Source: Pseudomonadota bacterium (lineage in GTDB: Bacteria > Pseudomonadota > Gammaproteobacteria > Xanthomonadales > Xanthomonadaceae). From it: a DNA stretch of 64,000 bases. The first letter of the stretch is position 1. Each line of letters opens with the position of its first letter. The DNA lies in the NCBI GenBank assembly GCA_018242365.1, contig JAFECB010000017.1:248001-312000 (forward strand), in the 5' to 3' direction. This document shows positions 1 through 9,900 of this stretch, piece after piece. The notes under the pieces were generated by a model. It was not told the DNA's origin and did not search any database. It saw nothing but the letters and a program-made list of their open reading frames with translations. Both the position numbers and the translations under genes were made by a program.

Positions 1-99
1 CGGCTCGTTGCTCTGCTGCGCGCTCTGCGCAAACACGGCACCCGACGCCGCCAACAGGGCGATCGCCAAGCTGCTCCGGGCCCAAGTCTTGACGCTCAT
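1..99 (-). CDS. Small exported protein, N-terminal fragment
   Basis: Only the first 33 codons lie in the window; the gene runs off the left edge. The visible part is a signal peptide: a short basic n-region (MSVKTWARSS), a hydrophobic core (LAIALLAASG) and an AVFA-Q cleavage site. The mature N-terminus is rich in Gln and Ser. A strong ribosome binding site (GAGGAGG, about 7 bases before ATG) supports the start. The gene has the same orientation as the secretion operon upstream but is 355 bases beyond it, so it may or may not be co-transcribed. The function cannot be told from this fragment. Confidence 0.7.
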   Translation of the reverse strand, partial: MSVKTWARSSLAIALLAASGAVFAQSAQQSNEP

Positions 100-454
100 T
101 TCCAATCCTCCTCACACCGTGGCGGCCTGCCACATGGGGCCGTGCAACCCAACGCACGACCGTTCTACCCGATATACACGCATCTTCCGTCGGCGACAGG
201 ACAATTCCCTGCGCCGATTGCGCCTCTGCCTGACTGCCGGACTCCTTCCGGTTCATCCAGCCATCCCGAACTGACAGTCAAATTGTTTCGCAATAATCTG
301 ATTTTGAATGACTTACACCGTGCGATCTCGCCAGCGCATTCGGTCTGCCGCAGACAGCCATGGATCATCCATTGTTCAGCTTCACGCCATCTGTGACATC
401 CGAACCCGGCCAATCGCATGGTCGGGATCTTCCTAGGCCCAAGCACCCAAGCAA
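100..454. other. Intergenic gap after the exoprotein operon
   Basis: No gene is supported here. Small reading frames on both strands lack ribosome binding sites and recognisable motifs. An AT-rich patch near 275-315 contains an imperfect dyad (ATTGTTTCGCAATAAT) that could be an operator for the exported-protein gene to the left. I see no clear rho-independent terminator after the haemagglutinin gene. Confidence 0.4.
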
Positions 455-3400
455 TCAGAAACTGCCGCTGCAGCCTCCCTTCTTGTCGTTGCTGAAACAG
501 TTCAGCAGATTCAAGCGCTTGCGCACCTTCGACCAATCGCCTCCCAGCGCGTCGCCACCTTCCAGTGCCTGGTCGTTGCCGGAATCCGAAACCGGACACA
601 TTTCGACCTGCCCGATATTGGTGTCGTAGACGTCGGTATCGTTTCGTTCGGAAACAAACGTCGTCGGCTGGTCGGAGGTGATCGCCGCCGGGATCAGGTG
701 CAGTGCCGATTGATTGCCCGTTGCTTGTGCGAACACATAGTTCTGGGCATTGCCACCACCGTAGATCGCATAGAACCCCGGCATCGAGAGCGGCGAGGCA
801 TTGGTGAACCAGTACGGATTGTTCCCGAACACGCTGGCTGCCGTGTCGCCATTCTTGAAGCCGCTGATCGTGCCGGTAAAGGCCGGGAATGGAACACCCA
901 TGTACCAGAGCAGCGGATCGGCAGTGAACAACAGGGTGGCAGGCGTGATGGTCAACGACCCCGGGGTAAAGGCGATGGCATAACCCGCCGCCGAGGTGAA
1001 GTTGCCGGTGATTGCGTACTGGCCGACATTGCTGCCACTGGTCGCCAGACTGCTCAGGTAGCCCGACAGGACATAGGCAAGGTCATCGCCAAGGATCAAT
1101 CCGCTCGCCGAATAGTTGAAGGATGGATTGGCGTCGCCGTATTCGCGGCTGGCATCGTCGATCAGGATGGTCAGGGTCGGCTGCTGGGTGTAGATGAAAT
1201 GGTTGCCACTGCCAACAGTGACGCCGCAGGGGCCGCCATAGGTGCAGTTGTACAGGTTCGGCAAGCTGCCATTGCCGGCGAGACCGCCACGATCTTCGCC
1301 CAGCCACGTGCTGGCCCAGATGCGCCAGTCGCCGCTGGCGTTGATCGTCGCACCCGCCGGATTGAGGAACACACCGGCAGTCACCAGATCGACATCGACA
1401 CCGTTCACGTTGGCGTTCATGGTCAGGTTGCCCGACAGGGTCCTGACCAGGACATTGCCGTTCGCATTGATGCCCGATACCCCGACACTCGTCAGCCCGC
1501 CGCCGACTCCGGCATTGAATCCGTAGCCGGTCACATTGCCGATCGCAAGTTCATTGGCATCCAGATAGCGGAACTGCCCACCCGCGCTGCCGGCCAGGGT
1601 ATTACCGGTGACATCGTTCTGGGCCGAGGCCAGCAACACGTCGCCGCCTGCTATGGCGATCAAACTCTTGGCGTGGATGCTGCCGGCACCGGACTGGGCG
1701 ATGAAGCCACCGGCGAACAGGCCCAGCGTGTAACCGCTGACATCCAGCATCCCGGACAATTGGATGCCCGCCGTCCCGCCCTGATTCTGCAAGCTCAGGT
1801 TGCCGGCGTAGGCAATGTCGGACTGGACCCGGATCTCACCCTGTTGCAGGTTGCTGCCAAGCACCAGCCAAGGCGTGGTGATATGCGAGAGCTCGACGTT
1901 GTCCAGCACGAAGCCGTTGCCGCCGCCGAGGTAGAGGATATCGGTGACATCCAGCGGGCGCAGGTTCACGCCCGTGGTGCTGGAAACAGCGCCGTCGATG
2001 ATGATTGAATCGCTGTTGCCGTCGTTGGCCGCGCGCAGGACGACCGTGCCGCTACCTGCATTCACTGATGCGGTATTCCTCAGATTCACACCCGCCCCGG
2101 TGGTGCCGCGCCCATCGATCTCGATATCGCCGCTCGTACTTGCGATATCGGATGAGGAGTTCACCAGCACTCCAGCTAGGCTGCCATCGCCCACCAGATT
2201 GATGTTGCCGCTGTCCGAAGTGATCCTGGCTGCATACGTGTCGTCATGACGCAATTCGATGCCATAGCCGGTGTCGGCATGGCCGGTGATGGCGATGTCA
2301 CCATCCGTGCTGGCCAGACTCGTGCCGTAGACGAACACACCCCATCCGAAACCATCGGTGGAACCGTCAATCGTGATGTCACCGACGCCGCTGTCCAGGG
2401 TCGAACCGGCCAGGGCGACGCCCGTGGCATTCCCGGTAACAGTGCCATCAATCCTGATGTCGCCACCGCCGCTGTCCACGCTGGAGTAATACAGGTCAAC
2501 ACCGCCCACTGAACCACCCGTGCCCTGCATGGCGATGCTTCCGCCTGCACTGGCCACGCTGCTGCCATCGATCCAGAGGCCAGCACCATTCGCATTGGTG
2601 CCAGTCAGATCGATCACACCGCCGCCGCTGGAAATCGTACTGTTGTCATGGATCAGGACGCCGCGGCCCAATGCCTGCGTACTGGTGCCGGAAATACTGA
2701 TGTCCCCGCCTGCGCTGAGGATGTCGCTGTCCGTTACAAGTACGCCGTACAGGTAGGCGCTATCGGCTTCGAGATTGATCCCGCCGGTACCGCTGGAGAT
2801 TTGCGATTCATACACCGAAATGCCACCGTCACTGCCGAGGGCGGTCAGGGTGATGTCGCCACTGGTGCTGATGATCGATGCGTCGTACTGGATCTGGATG
2901 CCACTCCGGTTGCCCGTCGCATCCAGGGTGATGCCACCAGTGGCCGAGGTGATCGTCGACCCATCGACCTTGATCCCGAACTCACCACCGGCGACGCCCA
3001 TCAGGATCGCACCGCCGCCGCTGTCGATCATCGCGGCATTCTGGACGACGATGCCGCCACCGACACCGCTGGCCGAATGCATCGTGATGTCACCGCCGCT
3101 GGATTGGATATAGGAGGCGTCGACGTAGATGCCATAGCCGCTACCATCTGCGAGCAGGGCAATGTCACCGCCAGAGGTCTCCAAGGTCGAGCCATCGGTG
3201 ACACGAATCCCGTTCGGGCTATAGGTGGCGTCCAGGGTAATGCCAGCACTCCCGGCGTGGATCATTGACCCGAAGATGACGATCCCGCTACCGCTGTAAG
3301 GCGCAAGCAGGTTGACCGCGCCATCCTTGCTGTAAACGGTCGAACCGTAGTTGACCTGGATCCCGCCGTCGTTATAGGTGGCATCCAGGGTGATGTCGCC

Positions 3401-6400
3401 GCCATCGGCATGGATCGAGGATGCGTCGTTGACGCGAATGCCGACAGTTCCACCCACGACATCCAGCCGGACCGCCCCGTTCCCGCTGTCGATGGCCGCG
3501 CCGTTCTGCAGCCAGATGCCGCCTGTGTTGTAGCCAGACGACGACATGGTGATATCGCCACCATACGAATACACCACGGAGTCATCAATGACGATCCCAT
3601 TGGCACTGTCGCCAGCAAACATCTGGATCAGGCCACCAGCAGTCTCGATTCTCGAGGAATTGTCGATCTGGACGCCACCGCTGGATTCCGCGTTGAGGGT
3701 CAGTCCGCCGCTGCCTGCATGCACCGTCGACGCATCAATATCGATGCCTGCGCCATAACCATAGCTCGCATCCAGCGTGACCGAACCGCCATCGCTGGTG
3801 ATGGAGGCGGCATTGGAAAGATAGATCCCAGCACTACCGCCAGCCGAGTTCAGGTGGATATCACCCGAGCTGGCATGTAGTGACGAGGCGTTCACGCTGA
3901 TGCCGCTGGCGCCATTGGCGGTGTCGAGCAGCATTCCACCCACGCCGCTGTCGACGATGGAACCATTGGTGATCCGAATTCCGCCACCATCGGTATTGCT
4001 ACCGTGCATGGCGATGTAGCCGCCATGGGAGTAGATCATCGAACCGTCGATATCGATCCCCGCCAGGCTGGCATCGGCATCCAGGCTGATCGCACCGCCG
4101 TAGCTCATGATCGAGGAGGCGTTGTAGATATCGATGCCGGCATCGGATTCCAGGGTGAGGTAACTTCCCCCCGCGTGGATCGTGGACCCGTCGACGATGA
4201 TGCCGTACGAGCTTCCATCGGCATCCAGCTTGACCGAGCCGGAATCACTGATCACGGATGCGCCGTTCTGGATCCGGATGCCCCCGTACGATGGCGAGGC
4301 GTCGAGGGTGATGTTGCCGGTGCTGGCATGCACCGACGTATCATCCAGCGTGATCCCGCTGCCCGTGGGGTCCGTGGCCGTCAGTTGCGCCGTCCAGCCG
4401 TAGACGCTGCCATTGTCCAGCAGGACATAACTGCCATCCACATAGACCCCACCGCCCCCATGGGTATCCAGGGTGAAGTTGCCCAGGTTGACCGCACCAG
4501 CACCACCGTCCATGGCAACGCGTCCAAGATTCGCGTCGATGGTGAAGCCGTTGCCGTAGATCCCCTGGGTTGCAGTGAAATCCAGGCCACCCCATGCCCC
4601 ATATCCGGTGATGGACGCACCGGTGACGAAGTGAATCTGCCCGCTGCCATATCCCGTGTGCTTGCCGGGATCCACATTCACGGACACGCTGGTACCCAAG
4701 GCCGTCGCCGTCGACAGCGCCTGATCCACCACCACCACGCCGTTGGAGTAGGAGCCGAGACTGGAATTTGGAATGATCCACCCCTCGCTCCCGCCTAGAT
4801 ACCACCCCCCCGCGGCAACGGAGACATCGCCCTGGACGAGGAGGAAATAGTCGGCTCGGGTATCCACCCAGCCTGAACCACTGGCTCCCACCGCCTCGAA
4901 GTAGCTGCCATCGTGCAGGGTGACGTAATCCCCCGAGACGATGACGCTGCCGCCGTAACTGGAGGGCCCAGGATAGGGGCTTTGACGACTGCCGCCATCG
5001 GCATAGAACTGGCCGTACAAATCGACCGAGCTGCCGCTGATCGTGATCGTGCCGCCATCGCCGAAGCTGACATTGGGATCCGTGGTCCGGCCACCCATGG
5101 CCTCCAGTCGTCCGGCGATATTGACGGAGGTCCCTGCACTCAGGGTGATCGAGCCGCCATCCCTGTAGCCGTTGGCATTGGCGAACCAGGTATTACCGAT
5201 ATCGATGAGGTAGCCGGTGCCGGTGACCGAGCCGCCATTGCCGTTCATGCCGCGGACATTGATCATCCAGGCATATTCAGGATCGGACGGAGTGACATCG
5301 CCCAGATCCGATACATACAGTCCGGCCGAGAAATCCAGCCCGACCGTGCCACCATCGACCGACCCATAGGCAGACAACACGGCTTGCGAATACAGCGTCC
5401 CCGTTCCAACTACCCACGGGCGCTGCCCCTTGTAGAGGTAGATCGACGGCGAATCGATATTGATGGTGCCACCATTGCCGAGAAGCCCTTCCGCCGTGAT
5501 CCAGTTGTGGATATAGGCACTGCCGGCGGCGGTGATGTCGATCAGGCCACCATTGCCCTTGGCCGCACCGGCCTGGAGGACCCCGGCGTGATAGAGATCG
5601 CCGGTGAGGTTGATGGTGATGGCGCCGCCATTGCCCCCGGCACCATAGGCAGTTGCATCGATCCAGCCAAGCGAATCATTGGTGGCGCAGACGCCGCCCG
5701 GCCCGACGCAGACATAGGTGAATAGCTGGTAAGCCTTGATATCCACCGTACCGGCATTCAGGCCGCTCCCCGTTGCATACGCACTGACGAGGCCGGTCTG
5801 TCCCGAAACGCCGCCAATATCAATATTGCCCATGCCGGCATCGAGCACGATGGAACCTGCACGGGTCGCCGAGGATTGCGCGGTCACGCTGCCACCGATC
5901 CAGATGCGGCCACCATTGCTGGCTTCGGTGAAGTACGGTGTGCCCGTTGGCTGCGCCAGACCATCGTCGGTGGTGGTGCGCATTTCCACATGGCCACCGA
6001 CGGCGGTGATGGTCCCAGTGCTCTCGATGCCGCCGAGGCAGGACGAGGTGGACATGCCCGCCGCGCAGCCATAGGGCGAGGCATAGCCCGGGCCGGTCAA
6101 GGTCACCGTGGTCAACCCGTCATTGTAGAAATCCAGGTTGACCCCACGCGCTGCGCCGAACACCGTGCTGCCGCCGGGCGTGCTGATGGTGGCTCCCGCC
6201 TGGTTCTCGATGCGTGAAGCCAGCAAGGCGATCGTGCCGCCGGCCGCCGCTGTCAATTGCCCCTGGTTGACGATGGGTGCGCCCGCACGGATAGTCGGGG
6301 TGAAGATGTAGTGCGGGTCTGCCATCGCAAAACCTGCGGCGAAATCCGCGTTACTGAGGTCAAGCGTCGACGCCACCAGCCCGCCGACGTTGACCGAGGA

Positions 6401-6853
6401 CGACTTGCCGAACAGGATCCCGGTTGGATTGACGATGAAGATATTGCCGGTGGCGGTGATCGAGCCCTGGATATACGACGGCGTTGGGCCGTAGCCGAAG
6501 CCGATGACGCGATTGAGAGTGACGCTGTTGGCGTCAGGCTGGATGAAGTTGAGGGTGAACCCGGCATCGATGCTGAACGTCCCCCACTCGATGATCGCGC
6601 TGGGCGTGGTCTGCGTGATCGTCATGACGTTGTCGGTCGTGGGACCGGGATTCATGGTCACGCCGACGTCGAGATTCGAAGTGGCGGCGCCAGAGACCAC
6701 ATTGCCGGACTCAGGCAAGCATCCTCCGCATGCCGGCACCACGCCCGCGAAGGCAGCGGGCGATGCCAGCACGACGGCAAGCGCCAAGGCCAGGCGCTGA
6801 CGCCGCAGCAAGCGACGACGCGACGATTTGCGGGATATGGCGGTCTTGTTCAT
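455..6853 (-). CDS. Filamentous haemagglutinin-like exoprotein (TpsA) with MBG domain
   Basis: A 2132-residue two-partner-secretion exoprotein, probably a surface adhesin. A basic n-region (RKSSRRRLLRRQ) and hydrophobic core ending near ASPAAFAG form the signal. Residues ~45-330 are the TPS/haemagglutination domain, with the typical NPTGILFG motif that TpsB recognises. Residues ~330-1700 are imperfect ~20-residue repeats rich in SGGGDI, DGS and TLDA, as expected for a right-handed beta-helix. Residues ~1890-2055 contain an MBG-type module (REYGDANPSFNYSASGL). The end is a basic segment with two cysteines (C2119, C2128). It is the last gene of the operon, 111 bases after its paralogue, which lacks the MBG module. 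The partner for secretion is presumably the TpsB at 12463-14139. The ligand is unknown. Confidence 0.9.
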   Translation of the reverse strand: MNKTAISRKSSRRRLLRRQRLALALAVVLASPAAFAGVVPACGGCLPESGNVVSGAATSNLDVGVTMNPGPTTDNVMTITQTTPSAIIEWGTFSIDAGFTLNFIQPDANSVTLNRVIGFGYGPTPSYIQGSITATGNIFIVNPTGILFGKSSSVNVGGLVASTLDLSNADFAAGFAMADPHYIFTPTIRAGAPIVNQGQLTAAAGGTIALLASRIENQAGATISTPGGSTVFGAARGVNLDFYNDGLTTVTLTGPGYASPYGCAAGMSTSSCLGGIESTGTITAVGGHVEMRTTTDDGLAQPTGTPYFTEASNGGRIWIGGSVTAQSSATRAGSIVLDAGMGNIDIGGVSGQTGLVSAYATGSGLNAGTVDIKAYQLFTYVCVGPGGVCATNDSLGWIDATAYGAGGNGGAITINLTGDLYHAGVLQAGAAKGNGGLIDITAAGSAYIHNWITAEGLLGNGGTINIDSPSIYLYKGQRPWVVGTGTLYSQAVLSAYGSVDGGTVGLDFSAGLYVSDLGDVTPSDPEYAWMINVRGMNGNGGSVTGTGYLIDIGNTWFANANGYRDGGSITLSAGTSVNIAGRLEAMGGRTTDPNVSFGDGGTITISGSSVDLYGQFYADGGSRQSPYPGPSSYGGSVIVSGDYVTLHDGSYFEAVGASGSGWVDTRADYFLLVQGDVSVAAGGWYLGGSEGWIIPNSSLGSYSNGVVVVDQALSTATALGTSVSVNVDPGKHTGYGSGQIHFVTGASITGYGAWGGLDFTATQGIYGNGFTIDANLGRVAMDGGAGAVNLGNFTLDTHGGGGVYVDGSYVLLDNGSVYGWTAQLTATDPTGSGITLDDTSVHASTGNITLDASPSYGGIRIQNGASVISDSGSVKLDADGSSYGIIVDGSTIHAGGSYLTLESDAGIDIYNASSIMSYGGAISLDADASLAGIDIDGSMIYSHGGYIAMHGSNTDGGGIRITNGSIVDSGVGGMLLDTANGASGISVNASSLHASSGDIHLNSAGGSAGIYLSNAASITSDGGSVTLDASYGYGAGIDIDASTVHAGSGGLTLNAESSGGVQIDNSSRIETAGGLIQMFAGDSANGIVIDDSVVYSYGGDITMSSSGYNTGGIWLQNGAAIDSGNGAVRLDVVGGTVGIRVNDASSIHADGGDITLDATYNDGGIQVNYGSTVYSKDGAVNLLAPYSGSGIVIFGSMIHAGSAGITLDATYSPNGIRVTDGSTLETSGGDIALLADGSGYGIYVDASYIQSSGGDITMHSASGVGGGIVVQNAAMIDSGGGAILMGVAGGEFGIKVDGSTITSATGGITLDATGNRSGIQIQYDASIISTSGDITLTALGSDGGISVYESQISSGTGGINLEADSAYLYGVLVTDSDILSAGGDISISGTSTQALGRGVLIHDNSTISSGGGVIDLTGTNANGAGLWIDGSSVASAGGSIAMQGTGGSVGGVDLYYSSVDSGGGDIRIDGTVTGNATGVALAGSTLDSGVGDITIDGSTDGFGWGVFVYGTSLASTDGDIAITGHADTGYGIELRHDDTYAARITSDSGNINLVGDGSLAGVLVNSSSDIASTSGDIEIDGRGTTGAGVNLRNTASVNAGSGTVVLRAANDGNSDSIIIDGAVSSTTGVNLRPLDVTDILYLGGGNGFVLDNVELSHITTPWLVLGSNLQQGEIRVQSDIAYAGNLSLQNQGGTAGIQLSGMLDVSGYTLGLFAGGFIAQSGAGSIHAKSLIAIAGGDVLLASAQNDVTGNTLAGSAGGQFRYLDANELAIGNVTGYGFNAGVGGGLTSVGVSGINANGNVLVRTLSGNLTMNANVNGVDVDLVTAGVFLNPAGATINASGDWRIWASTWLGEDRGGLAGNGSLPNLYNCTYGGPCGVTVGSGNHFIYTQQPTLTILIDDASREYGDANPSFNYSASGLILGDDLAYVLSGYLSSLATSGSNVGQYAITGNFTSAAGYAIAFTPGSLTITPATLLFTADPLLWYMGVPFPAFTGTISGFKNGDTAASVFGNNPYWFTNASPLSMPGFYAIYGGGNAQNYVFAQATGNQSALHLIPAAITSDQPTTFVSERNDTDVYDTNIGQVEMCPVSDSGNDQALEGGDALGGDWSKVRKRLNLLNCFSNDKKGGCSGSF

Positions 6854-6964
6854 TTCGTTACCCCTTCAAAACGCGATCTGGATGGTGCCAATTCCCACGG
6901 AACACGGCCACAACCCACACTTTTCCAAAATGCCCTTCCTCACTGTTTTCAGCGGGAAGACCAC

Positions 6965-9900
6965 TCAAAAGCCGCTGCAACCACCGGTGCGGTTGTTGCT
7001 GAAGCAATTCACCAGGTTCAATTTCTTGCGCACCTTCATCCAGTCGTTACCCAGCGGATCGCTGCCAGCCAGAGCGACGTCGGCCACCATGTCGGTCATC
7101 GGGCACATCCCGGATGCCTTGGCACTGGCCTCACTGCTGCTGGACGTGGAGCCATCCTCCATTTCGGCGAGGATATCCACGGGCCTGCCCGACTTCTCCG
7201 AACTCGAGACCGAGACCGGAGGTTGCTGGACATAGATGAACTGGTTCCCGTTTCCGACCATCGCCCCGCAAGCCCCGAGGTAGGCGCAACCGTACAGGTC
7301 CGGCAGCGGGCCGCTGCCCACGAGTCCGCCACGGCCCTCACCCTCCCAGGTGCTGGCCCAGATGCGCCAGGAACCTGACGAGGCAACCTGCAACACATGC
7401 CCGTCTGGATTGAGGAAGATGCCAGCGGCCACCAGGTCGATATTGGTGCCGTGCACGTCGGCGCCCAGGGTCAGATTTCCTGACTGCGTCAGAACCAGCA
7501 CATCTCCTCCACCTCCTGAAGGTGGCCCAACGGGGCCACCACTGCCGCCGCCGGCCCAGATGCCGGAAACGGACTGTGAGGTCATCGCACCACTGCTGGC
7601 ATTGAACCCCAATGCCGACACATTGCCGATCGCCAGCGCATCGACATCCTGATAATTGAAATCGCCACCTGCACTGCCGGCCAGAGTATTGCCGGTGACA
7701 TCATTGGCTGCGGCATCGAGCAGTACATTTCCACTGGCGATCGCCAACAGGCTTTCTGCCGTGATCGCGCCAGCACTGGTCTGGGTGATGTCGCCGCCGG
7801 ACAACAGCCCCAAGGTATGACCACTGACATTCAGCGCACCGGCCAGGTGAATGCCCGCCGACCCGCCCTGATTCTGCAAAGTCAAATTGCCGCCGAAGCT
7901 GATGTCGGACAAGACCTGGATCGCGCCCTGATGCAGGGAGCTGCCGAGCACCAGCCATGGCGTTGCGATGTGCGAGAACTCGATCTTGTCGAGCACGAAG
8001 CCATTGCCACTGCCCAGGTAAAGCGTGTCGGTGGCATCGAATGGCCGCAGGTTCACCGCCGTGGTGCTGGCGATCTGTCCACCCAGCACGATCGCATCGC
8101 TGCTGCCGTCGTTGCCGGCACGTAACACCACCACCCCGGCACCACCATCGATGCTGGTGTCCGCATTGAGCAACAAGCCGGTTCCGGCGGCATCGCCCGC
8201 CACCGTCAGCACACCACCGCCACTCGAAAGTGCTGTACCGCTGTCGTTCAAATACACGCCAAAACTGCCTGCATTCGCGCCGGTGCCAAGCACGTAAATA
8301 TCGCCTCCCGCGCTGGTGACCTGGCTGTCATTCCAGATTACAACGCCTCCGAACACGTTGTTTGGACCAGCGCTGTTGATGGACTGCCCACCATGCCCCA
8401 CGATTTCGATATCACCACCGTTGCTGGACACCATCGTGTTGAGTTGCAGCCCAACGCCGGAGTCGTCACCCGAGCCGCCCAGCAGGATGTCCCCGCCATC
8501 GCTCAGCAGGTTGCTTGTGGACACGGTCAGCCCGTACCAGCCGCCGGTTCCGGTCATCTGGATGGAGCCGCCATCACTCGACAGATCGGCATGGTAGAGC
8601 GTGATGCCCTGCAGGGTGCCATCACCCTGGACCACGATATCGCCACCGCCACTGGCCAGATCGCTGTACCACACCCGCACGCCACGGCTGGTGGCGCCGG
8701 TCGACGAACCGGAAAGGAAGATCGCGCCCCCCGTCGTGGACAGATCGGAATGCAGCACGCGAACACCGTTGCCATAAGCGCCATTGCTGATGCCATTGGC
8801 CAGGATGGCGCCCGTGGTGGTGGTGATGTCGGCGTACCACAAATCCACACCCCAGGACACACCACTGCCGGTGATGGAGATGTCGCCGCTGGTGCTGGTG
8901 ATACTGCTGTAATAAACCTGCACGCCCTTGGCACCGGTCGTGGTGGTGCCGTAAATATCGATGTCCCCGATGGCGCTGCTGATATGCGTCAGGTAGTTAA
9001 TCTGGATCCCGTTGACACTGTTGCCCGCATGCAGCGCAATGTCCCCATCGCTGGTGATGGTGGAATCCGTGAGCCATATCCCCATGCCATTGTCGGCGTG
9101 CATCGCGACGGCACCGGCAGCGGTGATCGTTGAACCCTTGGCATAGACACCGAACGAACTACCATCGGCATCCATCGTGATGTTGCCACCGTCGATCGAC
9201 GAGTCACGGATCCTGACGCCACTGTTGTAGTAGGCATTCTCGGCGGCAAGCAGAATGTCGCCACCCTCACTGTCGATCGTTGCATCCCAAAAGGAAATGC
9301 CCCCACGACTGTCGTCCGCATGCACCGTGATGGCGCCGCCGTGGCTGTAGACCGATGAATACCGGGTAACGAGAACACCATATTGGCTGGCAGAGTCGCC
9401 CGACAGCGTGATATCGCCGCCGTCACTGTCGATGGCGGCATGGTAGACGACCTTGACACCCATGACACTGCCATCAGCCGACAGGGTGATGTCGCCGCCG
9501 CCACTGTCGACGGTGGAATAATTATTGATATTCAGGCCGTCATGGCTGCCGTCGGCTGAGATCGTGATATCGCCGCCGCCACTGTCGACCGTGGAGTGAT
9601 AATTGACCAGCACGCCAATTTGACTACCGTTGGCCGACAACATGATCGTGCCGTTGTTGCTGGTGACCGATGAATTCTGGAGCCACACGCCGTAGTAGGG
9701 GCTGCCATCGGCATGAATGCTGATGTCGCCGATGCCGCTGGCAACCGAGGATCCCGAGATGTACACACCAGCAGGATCAGCCGAGATCGTGATGTCACCA
9801 CCACCGCTGTCGATCTGCGAGGCCGAAATGCCGACGCCCTGGCTACCAGTGCTGTTCAGCGTGATATCACCATCACTGGTCAGGATCGACATATTGGTCA

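Noticed and set aside
698-2008. Long plus-strand open frame (436 codons) inside the first exoprotein gene; others at 6257-7378 and 8393-9133
   Set aside because: They are antisense to repetitive GC-rich TpsA coding sequence, have no ribosome binding sites and translate to low-complexity Arg/Ala/Asp-rich strings without a domain.
2000-4400. Tandem short repeats that could suggest a CRISPR array
   Set aside because: The repeats are imperfect, in frame and of ~60 bases, encoding beta-helix turns of the exoprotein. There are no identical repeats with unique spacers and no cas genes.
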